Part shown: positions 1 through 10,228 of the stretch, one piece after another
Layout of the letters: each line of letters starts with the position of its first letter
Position numbering within the stretch: position 1 is the first letter of the stretch
Source of the DNA: Isoetes taiwanensis
Lineage: Eukaryota; Streptophyta; Lycopodiopsida; Isoetales; Isoetaceae
Reading direction: 5' to 3'
Assembly: GCA_021234155.1 (NCBI GenBank)
Contig: JAJEKV010000003.1
Coordinates: forward strand, 30,861,166 to 30,925,165
DNA: 64,000 bases
Program-made: the position numbers and the translations under genes
Notes under the pieces: generated by a model
The model's database searches: none
The model's input: the letters and a program-made list of their open reading frames with translations, nothing else
Told to the model about the DNA's origin: nothing

Positions 1-3000
1 TTCGAGACTCAAGTGGACCCGATCCAAAGGACGGAGGAGCCGACCTAGCCAACAACCACAGACCACTCAAAGGCAACTAGGAGGAGCGAGGGCATGTGCA
101 ATGGAGACGACCACACTTCCAGGCATAGCGAAAGCATCTCACAACGAAGCAAAGTCCAAGCAACAGGAGTCACACTCAGAAATTCAATTGGTAGAAAATA
201 ACATTGTCTACCCGACAATCGCTATCTAAGAGCTTCGAAGACATGCAACAATGCCCGACTGCAACAACCAGGTGATCGTACTCAAGCGATCAATGGCACT
301 ACACATCTTCAAACGACACACTGCATGTAGGGATGCTGAGCAGTCACAACACTCCACATGACAGGTAAACAATTAAGGAGGAGCACTTTCAACTCAAGGA
401 TTCACATCGAGGAACGTTCTCCGCGACTTGGGATAATGACCCCAAATCACACAAGAAGGTCAGCTATAGTCGCAACACCTCAAGAAACTCCATCACTTCG
501 ACTGCCAAAGGATGAAGCAAAGAACCACAGGTATAGCCAAGAGCAAGTGTTCAAATGGAAGAGCAAATATAAGAGAGAGACGACCAGAGCCCAAGCTAAG
601 CTTCAACTCCAGACACTTCGAGAAACGGCCTCAAGTAGAAGATCGCTCGTCCAGCACAATGTTAAGATGAGGCATAACGCTAGTCATGTCAAGATCCTTA
701 ACGCTGCACCATCTAGGCATGCAGGACGACATCTTTGGGATGCAACTCTACCTCTTGTGGCAGCAGCAACACTAATGACATGAGTATCCTCAACAACAGA
801 AGGAGGAACGACCAGACATCTTCAAAAAAAAACTGCGGCCACGACCTCAAGCCGACAGACATCAAGGAATTCTTCGGGACAACCCGACATCAACGAGCCA
901 ACTGAGGAGGCAACCTCCCGACGACCATAATCCTGCCTTATATGGTGATGTTTGTAACATGCATGCCAGATGGAGATACACTTAAGAAAGGCTTCACAAC
1001 GACGGGTTATCCTATGCTCATTCAACAACTAGGTGATGGCTTCGTCAAGTACTTCTACCAACAATTAGAAGACATGAAGCCCAACTTATCTCCGACACGA
1101 GGGACCTCAACGCCCAAGACAGAAGCATTCGACACCTTAACGACAAGGACAGCAACCAAAGCACCTTCGGCAAAAAGAGAGTTCAAGACAATAGCCGGGC
1201 TATTCAAGGACACGAGCAGGTCTAGGGCAGAAAGTATAACTCAGGGGTCAAGCTACGCAGATATAAGAGTACATCATCCCCGACAGCAAACCAATCACAT
1301 AGAAGAGTCACGAGGCTTTACTCGCCAGGAAGATGCACATGTATTGAGGGACAATGGCCATAAACTAGAAGATGAAGGAATGCTAGTACTTCCACGAGCT
1401 CCTTAGATGCAACATGAAGTTCAAACTGTGGAGCGTGATCAAGTGCAACTAGAAGGTACCACAAGACTAGAAGGCAGGATAGCACCGTAGAACATGACAA
1501 CGTCTTGAGGAGATCAAAGAGATAAGATGAGAAGCTCGATGGAGAAAGCGAATAGGAGAACCGAGCCAAAGAATCGAAGAATCAGCAAGCTATGACAACT
1601 CGCATGCAACTTCGTGAACCCAAGGATCGACGATTCGAAAGGCAACTGATGAAGAGAACAACTCCTTATGAGTCTAGCCAAAGGAATTGCGCACAAAGAT
1701 CTTCAGACATTGTGAAAGGAATTGTGCACAACTTCAAGAGGCACCTCCAAAGATCTTCAGACATTGTGAAGGGGAAGCAATTATTGCCCAAGAACAAGAT
1801 TAAGAAGCAGACTGAACGCCGAAGCATCAACGACTGTCACATCCTTAGTTGGTATGTGAAGCAGAAGCAAGTTGTGCCGCAACCGACAGGACAGACATTG
1901 GAGAGCTCAAACATATCAAAGAGTCTACCAATCGAGCACGAGCTGACATACAAATAAGAGGATATAGATCTCCAACACCAACGCACTAGGAGGAACATCG
2001 ACAACAATGCCATCGAGTACGTGTGCACCTCGAGGGAAGACATCAAGCCTAATAGCTTTAATAGTATTTGTAATCATAATAGTGTAAGCTATATGACTTG
2101 CATGCGTATCTCCCTTTGTTATTCCCTCTCTCTCACAGTATAACAGATAAAAGAAAAGAGATGCCGGACAATTGGAAGGCGTGAAGCGAGCAACATCCTC
2201 AACACTTGTCTGTCAACATGCTCCAGGACTCGAAGGATGGAGTTGGCACAACAATATCGAATCCAGAGGCAAGATGAAGAATTCAACGTGGAGGATGTTT
2301 GTCAACGAAACCACCTTCAGGCTTTTGGGAAGTAACATAGAAGATTTCAAGTAGTCAACTACGCCATCAAAACCACCAGCAATGGGAAGTCTCTAATGAA
2401 GAAAGTTGACCTCTACGTCGAGGAGGAGCCCGGAGTCTCGAGCAACTCGAAGAACGTTACCCTCAAGAAGGCAGCGAGTGGATGAGCTGCTAGCAAGATT
2501 GAGGAGCTACGATCATATAGTCGAGTATGATAGGCTTATGAATGATGACATCCATAATGAGATTAGAGGGCATTTCCAGATTTTCTCGTGAAAGGATTGC
2601 TCCAAGTTGAGCTAAGCGTCAACGATTGGGAAGGAAATGCATAGGAGTAACTAAAATTATACATGATTGTTAACAGATACCCAACATATTGAAACCACTT
2701 GGTGAGATTGATCACCTCGCTAAGAAGGAATCATTACTAGGATAATTGTTGACCATGTATAAAGCTAGTACCTCCAAGGAATAATCCAATCGAATGAAAA
2801 GAAGTAATCTAACAAGTCCGGCCAACTTGTTATGATGACATCAATTCAATTGATAGGAATATTCCAAGAGAGTAAATAACTAAGAAAGGGGGATATTTAG
2901 AATATAAAATTGAATAATACATGAAAGGCACATCTAAAATAAGAAGCACATTAATCACATAGTCTTTTGAGGCAAAAGGAATTGTCATGATGATAAAACC

Positions 3001-4240
3001 TTGCAAAATAATTCAATAACTCATCGCTTAGGGATAGATATGTTAAACATGATGGCTGCATCCATCATAGATGATTAAAGATGTTAGCTAAGGCTAGTAA
3101 ATTAATGTGTTAGATACGAAGCATATAACCTCTTAAGGTAAATAGAATAGCTAAGATGTTATGACAACATCAATTAAGGGGATAGGATACATTGAGGTGT
3201 AGGACCATTTTTCTTATGAAGAGAATGGGGGCTCAATCTTAGGATTGAACCTACCTACATCTTAGGGGTTGAATTGTCATCAAAGGTCGACCCTTAGAAT
3301 AGAGTTCCTTCCGCAAGTAGCCAAAGCACATGGAGCGCAAGATGGATAGATGCTTAATGCCTATGTCTCCTTCAGCATGCAAGACTGGCGCGATAATGGA
3401 AGCAATACAACGGCCAAGTCGTCTCCAAATTAGTCGAACCGGCTCAATGGGGAGATGTATTCTAGCCTTAGCGGGTGCGACAACTAAGGTGGGGGGAGGC
3501 TTTGTATCTAAGTATAGATAGAATGCATCATGGGGAAAGCATTCACATCTAGGAATGAGCTTGTAGCCTAGCTCTTAATTAAATTATTCAGGGTTGTGAA
3601 CCCCTTATAACCAATAAATTATATAATCTTAAGTATACTATTATGCAGGGCATTGATAGCACTCTATGAGGGCATGTATCATAAGCTTTAATGTCTTGTT
3701 GATAAATCATATGTTCATAATAACTGCATGGATAGTTTGGTCTCGTGTAGATAATCGAGATAAAGTAAGATAATAATTACATAAAATCTTAGTTAAACCT
3801 TCGCAAGGATGTAGTTCGTTCCAAAGGCATTTAAGTAACTTTCATAGGGTCTTGACAAATATAATAAGATTTTGTATATCTTTCCATAAGTATAGCAACT
3901 ATAAAGTATATACATGTAAGGTTGATACATCAACAACCAAGTAGCGAGCGAGAGTCACATGCTCAACACTTGGATCCGATGATATAAACCCCAGCCATAT
4001 GATAAATAATTAAAATACTTTTCAAAATAAGTATTACCTCGATAATTGTATGATGACATATCTTAAAGGTCGTAAAGTTATATCAATATGTAGCATATAA
4101 TAACATGGGGTTTTCTTTGTGTTTTTGTACGCTTTTCACTAAGGTTTTCCTATGATTTTGTGATGTATTCAAGTGGATGTACTAATACGTACATCTAGAG
4201 TGCACCATTTCTGAGCCATTGATTTTAGCCTTTTTTTTCC

Positions 4241-4420
4241 AATGGTCAACAACCAATGGCTCACAACAAAAACCCTTTTTTTGTGCGTGTGGTGCATAAT
4301 GGTCAACAACCAATTGCTCACAACAAAAGCCCTCTTTTTTGTGCCTCACGGTGCATAATGGTCAACAACCAATGGCTCACAACATAAGCCCTCTTTTTGT
4401 GCCTGTGGTGCATAATGGGC
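4241..4420. repeat. 57-59 bp tandem repeat, three units (LARD copy 1)
   Basis: Units begin AATGGTCAACAACCAA at 4241, 4298 and 4357, with a degenerate fourth start at 4414. Each contains a GCTCACAAC block and a T-rich CCCTTTTT block followed by GTGGTGCAT. The array recurs in copy 2 at 14764-14944. No coding role is apparent. Confidence 0.85.
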
Positions 4421-5235
4421 ACATGAAGGGCTTGAAGGGCGCATGTAGTGCAGTTTCCCCGCCGGCAACACATTTCTTAACTTTTGATCCAGAGCTCTGT
4501 TTTGAGATTATTTTTATTGCTTGGAAAGCTCTCTCCGAGATCTTTTTGATAGTGTATGATATGGATATATTTGGTTAAGTTATCTATGCTAAAACAGCAA
4601 TTTTTCAGCCGGGTTTGGCAGGCTTTCACATCCTACCGGCCCGATTAATACTGATTTAGCTATTGGATATTGTTTTATGGCTCATTCCGAATGAAGGTTG
4701 CAAAAAATTACCATGCATTTTTAGATTTTGAGGCAGTTATTAAGCAAATTCCAAGGCTTCTAGATCCTTGTGCTAACAAGCAGAAACGTTTCCCACTTTG
4801 GTTTCTCACCACAAGAATCCATGGAGGCCAAAGGCTGCTGTTAAATTCCAGTTGAAAAATGCTTGTGTATGGTTGTTGCAAACTTTATGACTTTCAGAAT
4901 AATGGGATCAATCCGCTCTATCTTTATGGTAACTTTTACTTATGTTCTATTTGTTTTATTGTGATGAAATTCAAAAGCTACATGTGATGAAAGCCTCAAA
5001 TAAATTCTAGTTTTTTTTCTGGTTTGAATTCTAAAATTTTTGTCACACCCGGGGGGGGGGGACGTCCCTAAGGCCTCGAAGGAGCCAATTTTTTTTTTTT
5101 TTTTTTTTTACAAACTATTAACATCCAACATATAAAAATTAAATCCCCCAACACATAACAACCATTGACATTAACAACCAACACATAACTACCATTGACA
5201 TTAATTAACACAACCATTGGGTCCAACACATTTAA

Positions 5236-5560
5236 ATTAAAATCCCCCTTAAACCCCCTTTGGTTTGGGTGCATATTCACACGGGGGTGACTCCGGGCAA
5301 CGAGAGCTGTTGGATAGGCATATTCACCCCTTATTCCTTAATCTACACCGTACGTAAAGTTCCTCGTTTGTGGGGTATGCAAGTACAAAATTTGCTATAC
5401 TGTATAACAAGATTCGCAAAATACTATAAGATTTCAAGCAGAATACTATATGTGTTGATTTTGTACGTGCAAACTACAATTATGAGGGCTCTCGCTACCC
5501 TACGTCACCTCCTGTGTGAATATGCACCCAAACCAAAGGGGGTTTAAGGGGGATTTTAAT
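5236..5560. mobile_element. MITE-like element with about 47-bp terminal inverted repeats (copy 1)
   Basis: The left TIR (5236-5282) begins ATTAAAATCCCCCTTAAACC and runs to ATTCACAC. The right TIR (5514-5560) is its reverse complement. The interior of about 231 bp is AT-rich and codes for nothing recognisable; the ORF spanning it is a by-product. The ends could be read as TTAA flanking AATCCCCC, but because TTAA is palindromic a target duplication cannot be separated from the TIR. Superfamily not assigned. The copy at 15760-16083 has the interior inverted. Confidence 0.85.
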
Positions 5561-5781
5561 ATAATACTACTGGAAGCAATATATCCAATACTACTATAAT
5601 GTTGATATAAAAATATTAAGGGAAGTCCAGCAGGGATCATGCAGGGGTCCAAGAATGTAATGCTTATTTAAGACATTAACGGATGAGAGCCGACATGCAA
5701 CAGTTAGTGAAGGAAGTACAAAGACATCTTCTAGCAGCAAGAAGCCGATAGAAGTGCATAGATGAAGCTCTGCATCGACAA

Positions 5782-6170
5782 TTGCAAGAAGCTTGCTGCA
5801 AGGTGGGCTGGACCTTAACCAAAAGAGTAGATAATCAATCCTATAAGTTGGACCTGCCAGCACACTTGAAGATCCATAGTGTTTTCCAAGTAAGTTTCCT
5901 AAAGAAACACACTCCTAATCCAGAGGAAGTATTGGAGACACCAAAGTTACTGGAAATGACGGACGATCACCTTGAGATTGTCCCAGAGGTTCTTCTTGTC
6001 AGATCCTATAAGAAGACAAGAAGATCTCAATCCTTCAATACCTAGTGAAAGGGACACTTACCAGTAGAAGACGCTACATGGGCACTACAAATAGATCTTG
6101 AGAAGCAGTACCCACAACGCATGGAGCAATGCAAAGGTCGGCTCGTCACCGAAGTAGTCGACACCGACTC
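5782..6170 (+). pseudogene. Relic of Ty3/gypsy pol 3' end (integrase C-terminus to chromodomain region), copy 1
   Basis: A frame from about 5782 to 6045 reads a peptide (KIHSVFQVSFLKKHTPNPEE, then EVLETP and LEIVPE) closely matching the C-terminal part of the intact pol at 47693-51322 ([20 protein letters not shown]). It then stops at TAG (6043-6045). Chromodomain-like codons (LPVEDATW-like) continue in another frame around 6060-6110. It is the only pol sequence left in the LARD, so it places the element in the same chromovirus clade as the intact 13.1-kb element. It cannot supply any activity. Confidence 0.8.
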
Positions 6171-6905
6171 GATAGGTGAGTGTAAGGTAGATTAAAAAGT
6201 TTACTTCCGTCCCACGGAAGTAGACGACCTTGAGAGATAAGAGGTCATTCAGGTATGCATTGATAGGAAAGCACCTTTAGTCAATGCCTACTACGGGAGG
6301 ACCCTATCCTTCACGCCCAAAACAGGAAGGACACTATCCTCCACGCCAAAGGCAACTAAAGGTGTAGGCATGAGTTGGCATCCTAGGCATGATAGGGGCG
6401 GCTGTCTCCACGACCACGATGGAAGAAACATAATCTTCCTATGCCGGGAGATATGCCTTGCATTCATGTAGTTGTAATTAATGGGTGGTTCCCTAACAAC
6501 CAACATCTATAATAATTAAATGTATGCTAGCGTAGTGTTGGACCTGCAGGCCAATAGGAGAGTCTAGGGGAGGAAGGTCACACTGCGAAGACTTGCAACA
6601 CATAATTTTATCACGATGTGTTGTAAGGAAACGATGTGGAACCTTAAGTAGGAAATTTTGGAACTATGTTAATAATAATAATAATAATGGTGTAAGCTAT
6701 AAAGTTTTGTGAATAATAGATGATAAAGTAAGAGGGTGAAAGACTCCCTCACCATAGTATGATATTAAATAAGGATGTGTTATAATAAATTAAAATGTTA
6801 CCTTGAGGTAATTATATTGTAAAATTGTATATATATCGAATGTATTGCAGGGTATGCAGGTTTCCAAGGTGGGGAGACGCGTGATGCTGAGGACATCATC
6901 AAGTC

Positions 6906-6918
6906 AAGGTGGGGAGAA
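6906..6918 (+). promoter_or_regulatory. Polypurine tract of LARD copy 1
   Basis: AAGGTGGGGAGAA lies directly before the LTR start TGTGACGT. A near-identical purine run AAGGTGGGGAGA occurs about 40 bp upstream (near 6866). This is the priming site for plus-strand DNA in LTR elements. The intact element has AAGGAGGGGAGAA in the same place on the minus strand. Confidence 0.8.
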
Positions 6919-8492
6919 TGTGACGTTCCAGCATAATATACGATATGAATACGTATATTATACTGCCACGTACTTGGAGGCCGTAGAAGGTTGCACCTAG
7001 GGGGCAAGAGTTGCACCTAGAGTGGCAATTTCGAATGTTGTGCATGATTAATAAACATACACAATTATAAACCCATGGACCCCATTGCCAAATGGCTAAA
7101 CCCCATTTGGCCAATGTCTAACCTAACCCTAAGGGTTTCTATATAAGGGCTTCCCCTTAAACCCTCAACCTTTTCTTCTCTTTGCATTTAGGGTTTCCCT
7201 TGAGCCCCTTTCCCCATCTCGCATTTGGGGTTCTCTTGAGCCATTCCGGCCAAGCTAAGAACCAAATTCGCATTGCCGAACTCTGAAAAAGCCGCCTTTA
7301 CTGTGAGATCGTCGAATAGCAGCCATCTTCAGCAAGATCAGAGACATGGATGCATTCCGAGGATCTGGAGCAGGTCAAGGACCAGGTAATCAGTCATTCT
7401 GTTGTGCAAAGCTGCCTTTGGGCTAGGCAATAAGGTAGTTTAGCATATTCATTCAGCCATAGAGGCCTTGTAGATCCCAAGATCATAAGCCCTAACAAAG
7501 GAACCTAACTCTAGATGTTAGATAGATAGATTAGATGTTGACCTTCATTTCAGTTCTGTGATGATGTTGGTATTTCACTCTATGACCTCCATGTATTGGG
7601 AAGGGGGTAGAGGCCTAAAGCCCCAGATAGCGATGATTCTAGGCAACCTACTAGTTCCCAATTACTTGCGGCATGTGCACAATGAGCCCGCCTGGCTGTG
7701 GGTAGAGGGACCAAGCCGATGAAAAAGGGGGACTTGTCCCATCACAGAAGAGTTCCTCTGGTGTGTAAAGCCTACCGGGAACCTTAGTGAGCTAGGCTTA
7801 ATGGCTTGCCAACTGCGTGTGTGGGCAAGGCATGAGCTCAACACCTTTGGGGCGATCGTGCGCCTTCCATGAGGTTAAGTCGAATAAGGGCAGTGGCCCT
7901 CTAGCCACCTGTGATGGGCATGCATGCCCCTGGGGGAGAGGTGACTCTCCTCCTGCCTCATCGGGGCTGGAGAGATGCAACCCAGTAGTAGCCCTCTTGG
8001 CTAATGTACCTGGCAGTGCTACGGCCCGGTCCCAATACTTTTCAGCCTACTATGCAAAGTGTGCAGCAGCGGATGGAGTGGACTACCCTAAGCTATGTTC
8101 CTATGCCAGCCAAATCCAATTGCCATGAATTCTGTCTGCAATGATTTATGGAGGCCCAAGCCGTCAGTCATACCCCCTTGAGTCTGAGCCCTGGATAGGA
8201 TTTCCCTTTGCTGTTATTGTTCATGATGATGTTGTTGTATTGATGATGTCATGATGTGTTCACCCTTGAGGTGATTGTATTGTTATATTGTATTATGTGC
8301 TCATGTTTATTCACGCTTCCGCAGATAGGTCGACCCAAAGGGAGACGGGTGAATGACATGTCCACTCTTCCCTTGCTGGCTCATTCCACTGGGAGTGGTG
8401 TCAGGTGGATGGCCCCTGCCAGTTTGGCTGAGAGGGAATGCTCCATCTTCTGATATGGTGTGTGCACCATAGAGGAAGCAGGGGACGTCGCA
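6919..8492 (+). repeat. LTR shared between LARD copies 1 and 2 (1574 bp)
   Basis: It begins TGTGACGTTCCA and ends GGGGACGTCGCA, where the sister LTR ends GACGTCACA, a perfect inverted repeat of TGTGACGT. It is preceded by a PPT and followed one base later by the tRNA-Met PBS. It is homologous throughout to 17441-19007, with scattered substitutions and small indels. A TATA box lies at 7140-7147. The region after it (R/U5) is unusually long, about 1.3 kb. Confidence 0.92.
7140..7147 (+). promoter_or_regulatory. TATA box in LARD LTR
   Basis: TATATAAG follows CCCTAAGGGTTTC. A GCCAAT motif lies about 30 bp upstream, and a pyrimidine-rich stretch (CTTTTCTTCTC) that could hold the start site lies about 25-35 bp downstream. 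The second LTR keeps the same box at 17662-17669. The assignment is by motif and position in U3. Confidence 0.65.
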
Positions 8493-8493
8493 G

Positions 8494-8505
8494 TGGTATC
8501 AGAGC
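8494..8505 (+). other. Primer-binding site for initiator tRNA-Met
   Basis: TGGTATCAGAGC lies one base after the LTR end. This is the standard plant LTR-retrotransposon PBS complementary to the 3' end of tRNA-iMet. It fixes the orientation (+) and the LTR boundary. Confidence 0.95.
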
Positions 8506-8713
8506 ATGATCTTGGTAGACCAAGGTCGAGCACTGACCATTTTTCCCATAGGACTAACAGTAGACTTCAAGTCTTGGGAATAGCCACCCAAGCATGAACC
8601 TCAAAAATTGGGAAAAAATTTTCTAATTTCTAGTGCATAAAATAGGTTAATGCTAAAGTTAGTAGTAAGTTTTAGCAGAAACCCAACCAAAATTGCACAA
8701 AAAGAGGTGACCC

Positions 8714-8981
8714 CTCACAAAGTGCGCCCAGACCAAATCTGCCCATGCTCGGATTTGCTCCCCGCGCACTGTGTGAGTGGTGGACCCATGTTGACCTAGT
8801 TAGATGCATAATCTAATAGTGTAGTTCAGCTTATCCCTTAGATTTTAGCTAGTTTTGCATGTTAAAACACTAAGGAACTCTTTTAAATTGAAAATTGGAC
8901 CCAAAAAGAGGTGACCCCTCACAGAGTGCACCCATACCAAATCTGCCCATGCTCGGATTTGCTCCTCGCGCACTGTGTGAG
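8714..8981 (+). repeat. Pair of hairpin-forming repeats just downstream of the PBS
   Basis: Two copies of an approximately 90-bp unit lie at about 8695-8787 and 8900-8991. In the first, CTCACAAAGTGCGC (8714-8727) pairs with GCGCACTGTGTGAG (8764-8777), and inside it CAAATC pairs with GATTTG. The second copy repeats the design at 8918-8931 and 8968-8981. A degenerate third left arm is near 9546. Position after the PBS is where retroelement packaging and dimerisation signals usually lie; that role here is inference. Confidence 0.6.
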
Positions 8982-9514
8982 TGGTCAAAACTTTGAACCT
9001 TCATAACTTGAGTTATACAGCTCCAAATCGCCTAAAATTTATTAGCGTTAGGACCATTAAAGAGTCTAGAATCCATTTATGATTTCAAATTAGGTTAAAA
9101 GTATTATATTCCATATCAAAATGACCAAAATTACTCAACCCTAAATTTTGTCTTCCCTAACTAGGGTTTGTTTAGAAATAGAAGCAATAGCTTTTAACAG
9201 AAGGGAGGAGAGTGAAAAGGCAGACCCAAAAGAGGAAGCACTATGCCAAACACCTCTACCAACGAAGCGAGTAGTACAGGGCACAACTGGCCTACCAACA
9301 ATCTTCATCGAATGGAAGACATACGTTAATCATCTGCATGACTTCTCGACTATCAAGCACTCGGTTGCAACACCCACGAGCTCGTAGCAGAAAGAAGATT
9401 GCTACTTTATTGTAGAAATCTTTGTAAATACAAATTTATGTTTTGACATGCTAATATGTGAAATCATAGTTATCTAGATTGTATTAATAACTTCTGCAAC
9501 TGGAATCACCAAAA

Positions 9515-10228
9515 TTGGAGCAAAACTCAGTGTTTTGGCCCCACCCCTCACAGAGTGCGCCTGCACTACCAATTCCCCGTGCTCGAAATTGCTCCCGCCC
9601 CCGTGATATAGGAGAACCATTTGTCCAACCCCTAGATATTGAGCCTATGGCCATGGCAGCAGGTGAAGAAGAGTCGATGCTTCTGGAGTACGAGGAGGCA
9701 GAACAGGAGGAAGATGAAAGACGTGGGTCGGACGTAGAGGACATCATAGACATCGATCCAAAGCCAGAGAGGCAAAGAAGCGAGAAGGAACTTCAAAGCT
9801 TTGAAGAGGGCTGAGAACCCGCGGGGACAGCTCCACCGCTTGGGCTAGGCATCACAAGCTTAACCCCGGTAATCATCCACGGAGAGGCGTACCTGAGCCT
9901 GCACGACATCAAGAACCTTCCAGAGTGTAGGGACAGGGGCTACAAGATAGACGAGCTCCTACATCTCCTACGTCAACAACCGGACCTTGAGGACTTCATC
10001 GACTGGGAGACACAAGACTTCCCCATCAGCGTAAGGGAGGCCCGGACGTACACTGGCCAATCATCAACAGATATAAGCCTACACTGGCATCAGGCAGATG
10101 ATGGCTCAACAAGAGTTACCCACAGAGAAGGAGTTCTTAGCGATCCAAGAGCGGATGGGAATCAGAGGGAAAACAACGATTGCGCTCCTACCCAGCACCT
10201 CGACAGCAACACCAGCCGAATAGGATAG
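9515..10228 (+). pseudogene. Relic of accessory ORF-B in LARD
   Basis: Two open stretches follow each other. The first, 9515-9814, is acidic (EEAEQEEDERRGSDVED). After a frame change, the second, about 9840-10228, reads LGITSLTPVIIHGEAYLSLH, then DIKNLPE and EDFIDW. This resembles residues about 195-255 of ORF-B in the intact element (LNLLPAVLLNDHEYLIFEDI, then DDFIDF) in order and spacing. I infer a decayed ORF-B. The function of ORF-B is unknown. The similarity was found by eye and needs a profile comparison. Confidence 0.5.

Larger units (their letters stand above)
1..6918 (+). mobile_element. LARD-like LTR retrotransposon, internal region copy 1 (5' end outside window)
   Basis: This stretch matches 10540-17440 nearly base for base, with small indels, and ends at a PPT and an LTR, so it is the 3' three quarters of an element's internal region. 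No long open frame survives. The only recognisable coding remnant is the integrase C-terminus near 5.8-6.2 kb. Other contents are a 58-bp tandem repeat (4241-4420), a poly-T tract near 5092-5109, a MITE (5236-5560) and a (TAA)n run near 6669. A huge non-coding interior between normal LTR signals is what is called a LARD. Short ORFs at 358-783 and 942-1406 are not conserved as proteins: the second copy breaks both by indels. Confidence 0.8.

Noticed and set aside
358-1406. ORFs 358-783 and 942-1406 as LARD proteins
   Set aside because: Copy 2 has indels that break both frames, and no domain is visible.
5260-5547. 95-aa frame (and its minus-strand twin 15773-16054) as a conserved protein
   Set aside because: Both are translations of the MITE interior and its inverted copy; identity comes from the DNA repeat, with no codon-level conservation to judge.
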